Positions 33,417 through 43,868 of a stretch of DNA of 64,000 bases are shown piece after piece. The translations under genes and the position numbers were made by a program. The stretch's first letter is position 1. Each line of letters begins with the position of its first letter. The notes under the pieces were generated by a model. It searched no databases and was not told the DNA's origin. It was given only the letters and a program-made list of their open reading frames with translations. Source of the DNA: Burkholderiales bacterium (GTDB lineage Bacteria > Pseudomonadota > Gammaproteobacteria > Burkholderiales > SHXO01); NCBI GenBank assembly GCA_020854105.1, contig JADZGB010000022.1, positions 183,998 through 247,997 on the forward strand, written 5' to 3'.

Positions 33417-34775
33417 ATGACCAGACCAACCCTCCGCATCGGTGGCGGCTCCGCCTGGTGGGGCGACCGCGTCGAACCCGCCGCGCTCAACGCCGAGAAG
33501 GGCGATCTCGACTACCTGTGCTTCGAGACCATGGCCGAGGCCACGATCTCCGCCGCGCAGGTGCGCGCGCGCCGCGACCCGGGCTTCCCCGGCTACGACA
33601 CCTATCTGGACGACCGCATGCGCGCGGTGCTGCCGCATTGCCTGAAGCGCGGCACGAAGATCATCAGCAACCAGGGCTGGATCAACCCCGAGGGCGCGGC
33701 GCAGCGCATCGTGCACTGGCTGCGCGAGTTCGGCGCGCGCAGGGTGAAAGTGGCGGCAGTGTCCGGCGGGCTGATCACCGATCGCGTGCTGCAGCTGACC
33801 GATCGCATCCTGGAGAACGGCCAGCCGACCGCGACGCTGCAATCGAATCTCGTGTCGGCCGAGGTCTATCTCGGCGCCGAGCCGATCGTCGAGGCCCTGC
33901 AGCAGGGCGCGCACATCGTCGTGTCCGGCCGCGTCGCCGATCCGTCGATCTTCATGGCGCCGATGATGTACGAGTTCGGCTGGAACGCGCTCGACCACGT
34001 GCGCCTCGGCGCCGGCAACGGCCTCGGCCACCTGATGGAGTGCGGCGCCCAGGTGACCGGCGGCTACTTCGCCGATCCCGGCTTCAAGGACGTGCCCGAG
34101 CCGTGGAACTTCGGCTTCCCGATCGCCGAGGTCGAGCCCGACGGCAGCGCCGTGCTCACCAAGGTCGCCGGCACCGGCGGCGCCGTGACGCTGCAGACGG
34201 TGAAGGAGCAGATGCTCTACGAGGTACACGACCCGGCCAACTACCTCACGCCGGACGTCGTCGTCGACTTCACCACCACGCAGCTCGAGCAGATCGGACC
34301 CGACCGCGTGCGCGTGACGAAGATCTCCGGCAAGCCGCGCACGCCGACGCTGAAGGTGTCGATCGGCTGCGCCGAGGGCTTCATCGGCGAGGACATGTTC
34401 TTCTACGCCGGCCCCGGCGCCCTGCGCCGCGCGCAGCTCGCGAAGAGGATCCTCGAGGAGCGCTTCAAGATCGTGAAGCTCGACGCGGAGGAAGTGCGTA
34501 TCGACTTCCTCGGCGTCAATGCCATTCACGGCGAGATGTCGCCCAAGGATCGGCCCGAGCCTTACGAAGTGGCCGTGCGCGTGGCCGCGCGCACCAGGAC
34601 GCGCGAGGAGGCGATCAAGGTCGGCCGCGAGGTGGACGGCATGGCCGTGTCCGGCGTGGGCATGACGGGAAAACGCGTGCCGCACCAGGACCGCACGCGC
34701 GAGATCATCGGCGTGTGGTCCTCGCTCGTCCCGCGCGAGAAGATCACGCCTTCCTTGAGCTTCTACGAGAGCTGA
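33417..34775 (+). CDS. AtuA family protein (DUF1446, acyclic terpene utilisation-like)
   Basis: 452 residues matching the AtuA/DUF1446 domain across the whole length: RIGGGSAWWGDR at the N-terminus, LDYLCFETMAEATI (about 30), IISNQGWINPEGAAQ (about 82), KVAAVSGG (about 105), VSGRVADPSIFMAPM (about 170). AtuA is needed for growth on citronellol/geraniol in Pseudomonas, but its reaction is unknown, and many relatives occur in other acid-degradation clusters. No clear ribosome site is visible before this ATG. Starts a two-gene plus-strand unit divergent from livK. Confidence 0.9.
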   Translation: MTRPTLRIGGGSAWWGDRVEPAALNAEKGDLDYLCFETMAEATISAAQVRARRDPGFPGYDTYLDDRMRAVLPHCLKRGTKIISNQGWINPEGAAQRIVHWLREFGARRVKVAAVSGGLITDRVLQLTDRILENGQPTATLQSNLVSAEVYLGAEPIVEALQQGAHIVVSGRVADPSIFMAPMMYEFGWNALDHVRLGAGNGLGHLMECGAQVTGGYFADPGFKDVPEPWNFGFPIAEVEPDGSAVLTKVAGTGGAVTLQTVKEQMLYEVHDPANYLTPDVVVDFTTTQLEQIGPDRVRVTKISGKPRTPTLKVSIGCAEGFIGEDMFFYAGPGALRRAQLAKRILEERFKIVKLDAEEVRIDFLGVNAIHGEMSPKDRPEPYEVAVRVAARTRTREEAIKVGREVDGMAVSGVGMTGKRVPHQDRTREIIGVWSSLVPREKITPSLSFYES

Positions 34776-34780
34776 CCGCC

Positions 34781-35140
34781 ATGAACGTACTGCTGCAGCA
34801 CGTGGCCCACTGCCGCTCGGGCGACAAGGGCAACACCTCCAACATCGTCGTCATCGCCTACGACGAGGCGATGTATCCGCACCTGAAGGCGCAGCTCACC
34901 GCCGAGCGCTTCAAGGCGTTCTACGACGGCACGGTGAAGGGTCCGGTGGAGCGCTACACCATCGATCACCTGTGGTGCATGAACTTCGTGTGCCAGGGTG
35001 CGCTGGGGGGCGGGGTATCGCGCAGTCTGTGCCTGGACAACTACGGGAAGACGCTGTCGGCGGGAATCCTGGGGTTCGAGCTGGAGATCCCGGAGGGGTT
35101 GAGGGGGAGGTTGAGGGGGATGCGAAGTGGCGAGCCGTAG
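34781..35140 (+). CDS. AtuA C-terminal-like small protein
   Basis: 119 residues. Starts five bases after the AtuA stop. Opens NVLLQHVAHCRSGDKGNTSNI, the usual beginning of the domain that is fused to the C-terminus of AtuA in some organisms, and contains NFVCQGALGGGVSRSLCLDNYGK. So this is the split form of a two-part protein, and the two products very likely work together. The last residues (LRGRLRGMRSGEP) come from a G-rich, possibly repeat-like end. Confidence 0.88.
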   Translation: MNVLLQHVAHCRSGDKGNTSNIVVIAYDEAMYPHLKAQLTAERFKAFYDGTVKGPVERYTIDHLWCMNFVCQGALGGGVSRSLCLDNYGKTLSAGILGFELEIPEGLRGRLRGMRSGEP

Positions 35141-35287
35141 GACGGGTTCTCGCGCTACCTTGTCTGCGGCTCAACCACTTCGCGACGACTCGGCATACTG
35201 AAATCGCTCCTCGCCAGTGAGGAGAAGATGCGTGCGAGGCGGAGAAAGGATGTTGGCCCTCAGCCAGCATGAGGCGAACCAACTGCT

Positions 35288-35962
35288 CTAGTCGGTCCGC
35301 CCGTCGCGCACCGCGCGCACCATATAGCTGCCATCGTAAAAATACGCGCGCCCGCGTGGCGGCAGCAGAATCACTCGCGAGTACACCGCGTGGCCAACCT
35401 TGGATACCCCTGTCCAATACCAGCCTTCGGCCGTGTTCGGCAGCGCGACGTCGGCGTCCGGACTCGATGAACTCTCGCCGGCAATCGCGACCAGTTCCGG
35501 TATCGTCGGCAGCCGCCAGTCCGCGTGCCCGCATAGCCGTGATGCGTTCAGTGCGTTGATGTAGCTTTCGGTGTTGCACGATGCTTCATGCATTTGCGTA
35601 CGGTCGCAGTTGCCGCTGCGGGTATCGCGGTATCCGATCCAGCCGCCGTTCGTCTTCGGATTGCTATCGTACGGCGTATAGGTGTGGTTCCTGTCGCGCA
35701 GCCCGCCGTCGGAGGTCTTGATTTCCCACATCAGTCCCGTTTCCTCGTCGATCGAACAGACCCAGTTCCCGGCGCCGACACCGAGCCGCGCGGCCTTGTC
35801 CAGCGTGCTGCCGTCACTGCCTATCTTGGTGTAGCGATGCCGATTGGGAAACTGCTCCTCATGCCCATCCTCGATCGATGCTGCTGCGGCGACGCCAGCC
35901 ATGGCCACCAGGCCAAGCAGCAGGCACGACCGGAGGAAAGCAAGCGTCTTGCTCTTGTCCAT
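35288..35962 (-). CDS. Secreted DUF1566 (Lcl-like) protein
   Basis: 224 residues. Signal peptide MDKSKTLAFLRSCLLLGLVAM, cut near AAAA. The mature part has the DUF1566 pattern: NWVCSIDEETGLMWEIK, GGWIGYRDT, then CGHADWRLPTIPELVAI (about 155) and YWTGVS..VRAVRDGR at the end. DUF1566 domains are carbohydrate- or surface-binding, C-type-lectin-like modules in secreted proteins. Same direction as, and 71 bases after, the haem/propeller gene, so probably in the same sigma-54-driven transcript. Confidence 0.87.
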   Translation of the reverse strand: MDKSKTLAFLRSCLLLGLVAMAGVAAAASIEDGHEEQFPNRHRYTKIGSDGSTLDKAARLGVGAGNWVCSIDEETGLMWEIKTSDGGLRDRNHTYTPYDSNPKTNGGWIGYRDTRSGNCDRTQMHEASCNTESYINALNASRLCGHADWRLPTIPELVAIAGESSSSPDADVALPNTAEGWYWTGVSKVGHAVYSRVILLPPRGRAYFYDGSYMVRAVRDGRTD

Positions 35963-36033
35963 CGTGATCTCTCTTTCGCCTGCCCCGACGAATCGGGTCG
36001 GGGCAGGCAGGGGTCGGTTGCGGTTGGCGCTCG

Positions 36034-37707
36034 TTATGCACCCGGATCGATGCAGATCAGTTCCGGCACGCCACCCTCCAGCGCCGTAGGCGGGATTGGG
36101 TTGTTCGAGGTGCATGCCCAACCTTCCTTCGAGAAAGAGAAGTCGCGTGTGTAGGTGCCTTTCAGCGGCAGCGGATACGCTACGAACTTCTCCTGCGACG
36201 GAATGAAACGCCAGGCGACGTCCATCATCGTGTCCGTGACCCATATGTCCTGGGTCTTCGGGTTCACGCTAACCGAGTATGGCGACGGAACTTCTCCCGG
36301 AGCGAAGGTCGGGATCTTGTAGATCTTCGGCGTCCAGGTCTTCGGGTCGACCTTCGCGATGGTGCCGTCCGAAAACCCGGCGATCCATAGATTTCCGGCG
36401 CGGTCGAAGCGGTGTCGGCGCGGGCCCATCACCGGCGAGTCATATTCGGTGATCTGGAAGGTGACCGGATCGATGCGGCCGATTTTGTCGGAGAACAGTT
36501 TGGTATACCAGACGCTGCCGTCGGTCGGACTGACGTCAATGCCGTACGGTACCTGGCAGCAGGCCATGCCGTCGACTTTCGTGGCCGGCAGGTTGAAAAC
36601 CTTCATGTCCTTGCTCTTTGGATCGAAGCGCGCGACTTGGTTGGAGAACGCCATAGTCGCCCACGCCACATCGTTACCGTCGACGCGAATCGTGTGCGGA
36701 TAGACCGCGTTGCCGCCGACGTCATGGTGTTCGAACCGCTTGGTCACCGGGTCGAACACACCAATCGACGCGCCGATCGAATCGGTCAGGTAAAGGATGC
36801 CCTTCGAGTCTTCCGACAGGCTGTGCGGCGCACGCGGAACGGTCAGGCCATACGGTGCGGGCACGCCCATTTTCGTGAATGCGCCACCGGGCGGCATGCC
36901 CTGTGCCGGCTCGGCAAAGTGCGTCGCCTTGCCGGTCTTCAGATTCACTTCGATCACCTTGCCGGCGAACATGTCGACGATGTAAGCATTGTTGTTCTTG
37001 TGGTGAATGTGCGCATCATGCGGAACGTTCGAGTCGTCGAGGCGCCACTCATAGATCTTCGCCCGCTTCAGCAGGTCGTCGGTCGGGATCACCGGCTTTG
37101 ACGTCACGAGGCTGCCGTCCAGGCCCTTGGACAGCAGCTCGGCGCGCACTCGGATGAATTCCGCGTCGGTGTTGCCGACATAACCGTGCATGCGCTGGAC
37201 CGACGGTATCCATCCTTCGGGCGGGCGCGGCATACGGGTGGTGCTGTTGCCGATCTGGTGGCAGGTCAGACAGTCGCGCGCAAAATTCTCGCGCGAGAAG
37301 CGCGCCTTCGGGTCCTTGTCGAACTGGATCTTCGAGAAGTACGACAGCGAAGGATGCGCGTCCGACAGTTCCTGCGGATCGGTGATTTCGTCCAGCCTGG
37401 CGCTCAGCTCGCGCCCGTCGCTGCCGAGGTTCACCTTGTCGAGGTGGTCGCGGTAGTAACGCTTGCGCACGCGCAGATCCAGCGTTCCGGAAAGTCGCGT
37501 GTCCAGCGTGTAGCGACCGCCCTTGTCCGAATACACGGTTTCACTGACGCCGGCCTGGTTGGTCAGTGTGATCAGAGCGCCGTCGACCGGCTTGCCGGCC
37601 GGTCCGGTTATCTGCCCTTGCAGTACACCGGCCTGTGCCGGGAGGCAGAGCGCGGCGAGCGCTATTGTCGATCCGACTTGCCTCTTGAACATCGTTTGCT
37701 TCTTCAT
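36034..37707 (-). CDS. Secreted haem-binding beta-propeller protein with Ig-like N-terminal domain
   Basis: 557 residues. Signal peptide to about 25 (..LCLPAQA), a carboxypeptidase-regulatory-like beta-sandwich (about 28-90, GQITGPAGKPVDGALITLTN), a single c-type haem motif CLTCH (about 145), then a Vgb/NHL-like propeller (about 230-530) with repeated motifs such as NLWIAGFSDGTIAKVDP and VWYTKLFSDKIGRIDP. Likely periplasmic and redox-active or lyase-like. GAGGAG lies before the ATG. It has a strong -24/-12 promoter about 75 bases upstream. The substrate is unknown. Confidence 0.85.
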   Translation of the reverse strand: MKKQTMFKRQVGSTIALAALCLPAQAGVLQGQITGPAGKPVDGALITLTNQAGVSETVYSDKGGRYTLDTRLSGTLDLRVRKRYYRDHLDKVNLGSDGRELSARLDEITDPQELSDAHPSLSYFSKIQFDKDPKARFSRENFARDCLTCHQIGNSTTRMPRPPEGWIPSVQRMHGYVGNTDAEFIRVRAELLSKGLDGSLVTSKPVIPTDDLLKRAKIYEWRLDDSNVPHDAHIHHKNNNAYIVDMFAGKVIEVNLKTGKATHFAEPAQGMPPGGAFTKMGVPAPYGLTVPRAPHSLSEDSKGILYLTDSIGASIGVFDPVTKRFEHHDVGGNAVYPHTIRVDGNDVAWATMAFSNQVARFDPKSKDMKVFNLPATKVDGMACCQVPYGIDVSPTDGSVWYTKLFSDKIGRIDPVTFQITEYDSPVMGPRRHRFDRAGNLWIAGFSDGTIAKVDPKTWTPKIYKIPTFAPGEVPSPYSVSVNPKTQDIWVTDTMMDVAWRFIPSQEKFVAYPLPLKGTYTRDFSFSKEGWACTSNNPIPPTALEGGVPELICIDPGA

Positions 37708-37782
37708 GGGTCTCCTCTTCTCGTCGTCTGATGCTTCCATGTTCCTGAACCAGCCCGGCATCGCGGGGTGGCGTCGGTTTTC

Positions 37783-37797
37783 GCAAGAGCTATGCCA
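37783..37797 (-). promoter_or_regulatory. Sigma-54 (-24/-12) promoter
   Basis: On the minus strand the sequence is CTGGCATAGCTCTTGCG: TGGCA (-24) and TTGC (-12) at exactly the required spacing, against consensus YTGGCAYRnnnnTTGCW with one mismatch at the last base. The start site would fall near 37771, giving a leader of about 64 bases to ATG 37707. Confidence 0.8.
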
Positions 37798-37867
37798 GTG
37801 CCTGCAGCGCTTGCCAGCGCAGCGTGACGCGGCCTTGCAGGAAGTCGGAGAAGTGAATCTGGCGCAC

Positions 37868-37913
37868 CTGTCGCAGCATTGCCGCAACACCAGTCGCATG
37901 TTGCGTGCGACAG
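37868..37913. promoter_or_regulatory. Candidate upstream activator site, nested inverted repeats
   Basis: CTGTCGCA (37868-37875) pairs with TGCGACAG (37906-37913), and inside it CGCAACA (37883-37889) pairs with TGTTGCG (37899-37905). It lies about 100-140 bases upstream of the predicted sigma-54 start, the usual position for an enhancer-binding protein. Confidence 0.6.
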
Positions 37914-38084
37914 TTGATCCGGCTTTTCTTGTACGGGCAACTATGGTTAACTTCGATCGGGCGCAGGTGATGTGCAGAGGACTGCGCGCTGATGTGTACA
38001 AGTCATCTTCCCAGGCTCCTTTCGTGTCGAGCCAATGTCCCTGCGCGGACCAGCGGCATAACAGGAGAGGAGTACATCCAAAGG

Positions 38085-40115
<2,031 letters not shown>

Positions 40116-40276
40116 CTCGCTGCTCTGGGCAGCGGTGTCCAGGCGCGCATGTGCGGGATGCGGTTCGCGAAGCAGGAGCGATGCACGGATTCAGTCCGAT
40201 CGAAGTCCAGGGGTTATGTACTGTGCTGACGATTCACTCTCGGAAGAGCACGGATCCCGGAGTTTGTTCGCGGCGA

Positions 40277-41194
40277 CTACGATCTCTGCCGTCTGGCTAG
40301 CGAGACCCCCTCCCACCCTGCATACCCCTTCGCAATCGCCGCGTCGTCCAGATCGCCCAAGCCCATCTCCGAAGCCCTCACGAAGATTCCATGCGCCGCC
40401 TGCGCCAGCGGCGCCGAGTACCCCTGCTCCTTCGCCACATCCAGCAGCAGCGACAGATCCTTCTTCAGGATGTCCAGCCGAGCCCTCGCGGCATAGTCAT
40501 TGCGCAGCACCCGCGGCATCCGATCCGAGAAGATCCAGCTGCCGCCCGAACTCGCCTGCACCAGATCGAACAGCTGCTGCGCTTCGAGGCCGAGCTTCAG
40601 TCCCAGCACGAAGGCCTCGCACGCCGCAACGAGGTTGACGCCGGCGAGCATGTTGTTGACCAGCTTGGCTTTCGCGGCATCGCCTTGGTTCTCGCTGACG
40701 ACGAAGCGCTTGCCGGAGATCGTGTCCAGCAGGCGTTCGCAGCGCTGCAGGACGGCCGCGGGCGCCGCCAGCATCATGCTCATCTCGCCGCCGTGCGCCT
40801 TGGCGGGACCGCCGGAGCACGGGGCCTCGATGAGGTCGATCTGCTGCTCGTGAAGCCGCGGCGCAGCTCCCGCCGCCCAGCCCGGCGGCAAGGTGCTGGC
40901 TACGATCAAGACCGTGCCCGGACGTGCAGCGGATGCAACTCCGTCCGGTCCGAACACGACCGCCTCGGTCTGCGCGTCGTCCACCACCAGGGTGATCACC
41001 GCATCACAGTGTGAGGCCAGCCCCGCCGGGGTCGTCGCCACGCGCGCACCCGCGGCGCGCACCTCGTCTTCCGCCTCGGGTCGGATGTCGCGCACCCACA
41101 CGCTCCAGCCCTGCGACAGCAGCCGCATGGCCACGCCCATGCCCATCGCGCCGATGCCGACGACGCCGACGCTCTCGATCTCTCGCTCTCTCAT
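40277..41194 (-). CDS. 3-hydroxyisobutyrate-dehydrogenase family NAD(P) oxidoreductase
   Basis: 305 residues. Rossmann motif VGVVGIGAMGMGVAMRL near the start, the substrate loop EAPCSGGPAKAHGGEMSMM (about 123-141) and the catalytic-Lys helix GDAAKAKLVNNML (about 170-182) with KDLSLLLDVAKE following. Reactions in the family include oxidation of 3-hydroxyisobutyrate, tartronate semialdehyde reduction and L-threonate oxidation. Divergent from the amidase by 79 bases, suggesting common regulation. Substrate not evident. Confidence 0.92.
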   Translation of the reverse strand: MREREIESVGVVGIGAMGMGVAMRLLSQGWSVWVRDIRPEAEDEVRAAGARVATTPAGLASHCDAVITLVVDDAQTEAVVFGPDGVASAARPGTVLIVASTLPPGWAAGAAPRLHEQQIDLIEAPCSGGPAKAHGGEMSMMLAAPAAVLQRCERLLDTISGKRFVVSENQGDAAKAKLVNNMLAGVNLVAACEAFVLGLKLGLEAQQLFDLVQASSGGSWIFSDRMPRVLRNDYAARARLDILKKDLSLLLDVAKEQGYSAPLAQAAHGIFVRASEMGLGDLDDAAIAKGYAGWEGVSLARRQRS

Positions 41195-41273
41195 GCCGAT
41201 TGATTTGCCGTGCCCGTTATGCGTTCGATGCTAGCATGCCCTTCCTCCCATCTCTCGACCAAAGAGCGTTGCC

Positions 41274-42722
41274 GTGAACAAGGCCTTCCTCCCCGCTCAC
41301 AAACTCGCCGCCCTCGTGCGCCAGGGCAAGATCGGCTGCCTGGAGCTGCTGAACTCCTATCTCGAACGCGTCGAGAAGTACAACCCGGCGCTGAACGCCA
41401 TCGTCGTGTTCGACATCGAGCGCGCGAAGAAGCGCGCACGCGCCGCCGACCGGGCGCTGGCGAAGGGCGAGGTATGGGGCCCGCTGCACGGCGTGCCGAT
41501 GACGGTCAAGGAATCCTTCGACGTCGAGGGGCTGCCCACCACCTGGGGCCGACCGGACCTGAAGACCAACATCCCCGCGCGCAGCGCCAACTGCGTCGAG
41601 CGCTACACCGAGGCGGGAGCGCTGCTGTTCGGCAAGACCAACGTGCCGGCACTGCTCGCCGACTGGCAGAGCTTCAACGCGATCTACGGCACGACCAACA
41701 ATCCCTGGGACCAGAGCAAGGTGCCGGGCGGCTCCTCGGGCGGTGCGGCGGCCGCGCTCGCTGCAGGGCTGACCGGCCTGGAAACCGGCAGCGACATCGG
41801 CGCCTCGATCCGCAACCCAGCGCACTACTGCGGGGTGTACGGCCACAAGCCGACCTTCGGCCTGTGCTCCTCGCGCGGCCAGGTGCTGCCGCCCTACCTG
41901 CGCGAGTCCGACATCGCCGTGATCGGCCCGATGGCGCGCAGCGCGAAGGATCTGGAGATCGCGCTCAAGCTCGTCGCCGGCCCGGACGAGACCGACGCCC
42001 TGGCCTGGCAGCTGCGCCTGCCGCGCGCGCCGGAGAAGACCGTGCGCCAGTGGAAGGTGGGCGTGCTGCTCGATGCGCCGACCGCCGAGATCGATCGCAG
42101 CGTGCAGGATCAGATTCAGAAGCTCGCCGACTTCCTGGCGACGCGTGGCGCGAAGGTGAGCGAGGCGCGGCCGGACATCGACCTGACCGAGGCGCACCAC
42201 ACCTTCATCCAGCTGCTGCGCTCGGCCACCACGCGCAGCATGAGCGACGAGCAGTTCGCCCGCACGGCCAAGCTCGCCGCGGAAGTCCCGGCCGGGGCCA
42301 TGGACTACCCGTCCTGGGCGCTCACCGGCGCGGTGCTCCATCATCGACAGTGGCTGCTGCTCAACGAGAAGCGCCACCGCATGCGGGCCGAGTGGGCGGA
42401 GTTCTTTGGCGGGTACGACCTGCTGCTGTGTCCCGCCGCTGCCACGCCCGCCTTCCCGCACGACCAGAAGGGCGAGCGCTGGGAGCGCATGGTGATGGTG
42501 AACGGCAAGCCGCAGCCGTCGACCACGCAGATGTTCTGGGCGGGGTATTCGGGGATGTGCTACCTGCCGTCGACCGTGGCGCCGATCGGGTTGCACGAGG
42601 GATTGCCGGTCGGGGTGCAGATCGTGGCACCGCAGTATGGAGACCTGACGAGTATTGCCTTCGCGCAGATGCTGGAGCGGGAGTACTACGGGTTCGTGCC
42701 GCCGCCGGGGTACGAGGACTGA
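41274..42722 (+). CDS. Amidase (amidase-signature family)
   Basis: 482 residues with the Ser-Ser-Lys catalytic set: Lys in PMTVKESFD (about 81), the Gly/Ser-rich signature PGGSSGGAAAALAAGLTG (about 152-169) and nucleophile Ser in GSDIGASIRNPA (about 180). Cleaves amide bonds of small aliphatic or aromatic amides. Length and layout are typical. No signal peptide, so cytoplasmic. Next to a 3-hydroxyacid dehydrogenase and a Liv importer, consistent with use of an amide as carbon or nitrogen source (inference). Confidence 0.94.
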   Translation: MNKAFLPAHKLAALVRQGKIGCLELLNSYLERVEKYNPALNAIVVFDIERAKKRARAADRALAKGEVWGPLHGVPMTVKESFDVEGLPTTWGRPDLKTNIPARSANCVERYTEAGALLFGKTNVPALLADWQSFNAIYGTTNNPWDQSKVPGGSSGGAAAALAAGLTGLETGSDIGASIRNPAHYCGVYGHKPTFGLCSSRGQVLPPYLRESDIAVIGPMARSAKDLEIALKLVAGPDETDALAWQLRLPRAPEKTVRQWKVGVLLDAPTAEIDRSVQDQIQKLADFLATRGAKVSEARPDIDLTEAHHTFIQLLRSATTRSMSDEQFARTAKLAAEVPAGAMDYPSWALTGAVLHHRQWLLLNEKRHRMRAEWAEFFGGYDLLLCPAAATPAFPHDQKGERWERMVMVNGKPQPSTTQMFWAGYSGMCYLPSTVAPIGLHEGLPVGVQIVAPQYGDLTSIAFAQMLEREYYGFVPPPGYED

Positions 42723-42725
42723 AGC

Positions 42726-42791
42726 TGGACCCCGGCGTGCGCCGGGGCGACGGGCCTTCCGTCATGCCGGCAAGAGCCGGCATCCAGTCAT
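42726..42791. repeat. REP-like element, copy 5
   Basis: ACCCCGGCGTGCGCCGGGGCGACGG and GTCATGCCGGCAAGAGCCGGCATCCAG between two convergent genes; both halves form hairpins and could act as a bidirectional terminator. Confidence 0.8.
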
Positions 42792-42798
42792 TCACCGC

Positions 42799-43791
42799 TC
42801 ACTGCATCAGCCAGCGCCTGAACCACTCGGTCGCCTCGCCTGCGGTCGTCCTGATGGCCGGTTCCACGTAGGCGTCGAAGTGGCCGCCCTCGAATACCGC
42901 GAGCTTCTTCGGTTCGCGCGCGCGCTCGTACGCGTCGATGGCGAGGTCGGTGGGCGTCAGACGGTCATCCCGTGCGACCACCATCAGAAGCGGCGTCGGT
43001 GAAATGCGGTGGATGCTGGCACCGGGGTTGTACTCGAGAAACTTCTCGATCGACTCCAGCGTGACGCGGTTCTCCCAGCGCGGCGCGCTGGTCTGCACCA
43101 CCTTCATGAAGAAGTCGTACGACTCGGGCGTGGGCAGGGCCGACGGCGATCCTTCCGGTCCCACCACCGGCAGGTAGTTGACCTTGCCGCTGGTGTAGCG
43201 CTGCGCGCGGTCGCCGGCGAGGAAGGCGAAGGTGAGCGGCAGGTTGTCTGCGCGGTTCAGGCGCTGCGCATTGGCCAGACCGTCCACCAGCATCACCTGC
43301 GACACCACCGCCTTCACGCGGCGATCGAAGGCGGACAGCTGCAGCACGTGCGCGCCGCTGTACGAGGTCCCCCGCACGCCGATGCGTTCGGGATCGACCT
43401 CCTCCTGCATCTGCGTCCAGGTGATGGCGTTCCTGTAGTCCTCGATCTGCTCGGTGGGAAAGATCTGGCCGCGCGGCTCGCCCTCGCTGGCGCCGAGGTA
43501 GCGGTAGTCGAATACGGCGACGACGAAGCCGGCGGCGGCGAAGCGCTCGGCGAAGTTCTGCAGCAGCGCCTCCTTGGGTGCGCTGAAGCCGTGCGCCATG
43601 ACGATGGCGGGACGCTTCTCGCCCGCCTTCATGTCCCCGGGTACGTAGTACCACGCCGCCAGCTTCAGTCCCTGGCTGACGAAGGTCACGTCCTTGCGCG
43701 CGAAACCTTGCGCGGAAGCGAGTCCGGACAGGAAGAGCAGGGTCAGCACTGTCAGGGCCGCCCGCAGGCGGCAGAGCGATTCTCCGGTCAA
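42799..43791 (-). CDS. Secreted alpha/beta hydrolase
   Basis: 330 residues. Signal peptide MTGESLCRLRAALTVLTLLF..SASAQ-like, cut near 28. Alpha/beta-hydrolase core with PAIVMAHGFSAPK (oxyanion loop, about 62), nucleophile elbow GTSYSG (about 142), acid Asp in VVARDDRLTPTD (about 275) and His in FEGGHFDAYVEP (about 304). Resembles the dienelactone-hydrolase/peptidase-like branch; substrate unknown. Exported to the periplasm. Convergent with the amidase. Confidence 0.87.
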   Translation of the reverse strand: MTGESLCRLRAALTVLTLLFLSGLASAQGFARKDVTFVSQGLKLAAWYYVPGDMKAGEKRPAIVMAHGFSAPKEALLQNFAERFAAAGFVVAVFDYRYLGASEGEPRGQIFPTEQIEDYRNAITWTQMQEEVDPERIGVRGTSYSGAHVLQLSAFDRRVKAVVSQVMLVDGLANAQRLNRADNLPLTFAFLAGDRAQRYTSGKVNYLPVVGPEGSPSALPTPESYDFFMKVVQTSAPRWENRVTLESIEKFLEYNPGASIHRISPTPLLMVVARDDRLTPTDLAIDAYERAREPKKLAVFEGGHFDAYVEPAIRTTAGEATEWFRRWLMQ

Positions 43792-43868
43792 GTGATCTCC
43801 TCGATTCAGTTCGATCTCCGCCCGATGGCGGGCATCGAGAATCTAAGGCGGCGGATGTAACCGATCGG

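Larger units (their letters stand above)
37708..38084. other. Divergent control region, 377 bp
   Basis: Separates the propeller gene from the sigma-54 activator. It contains the -24/-12 promoter (37783-37797, minus) and nested inverted repeats (37868-37913), detailed separately. No gene. Confidence 0.7.
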
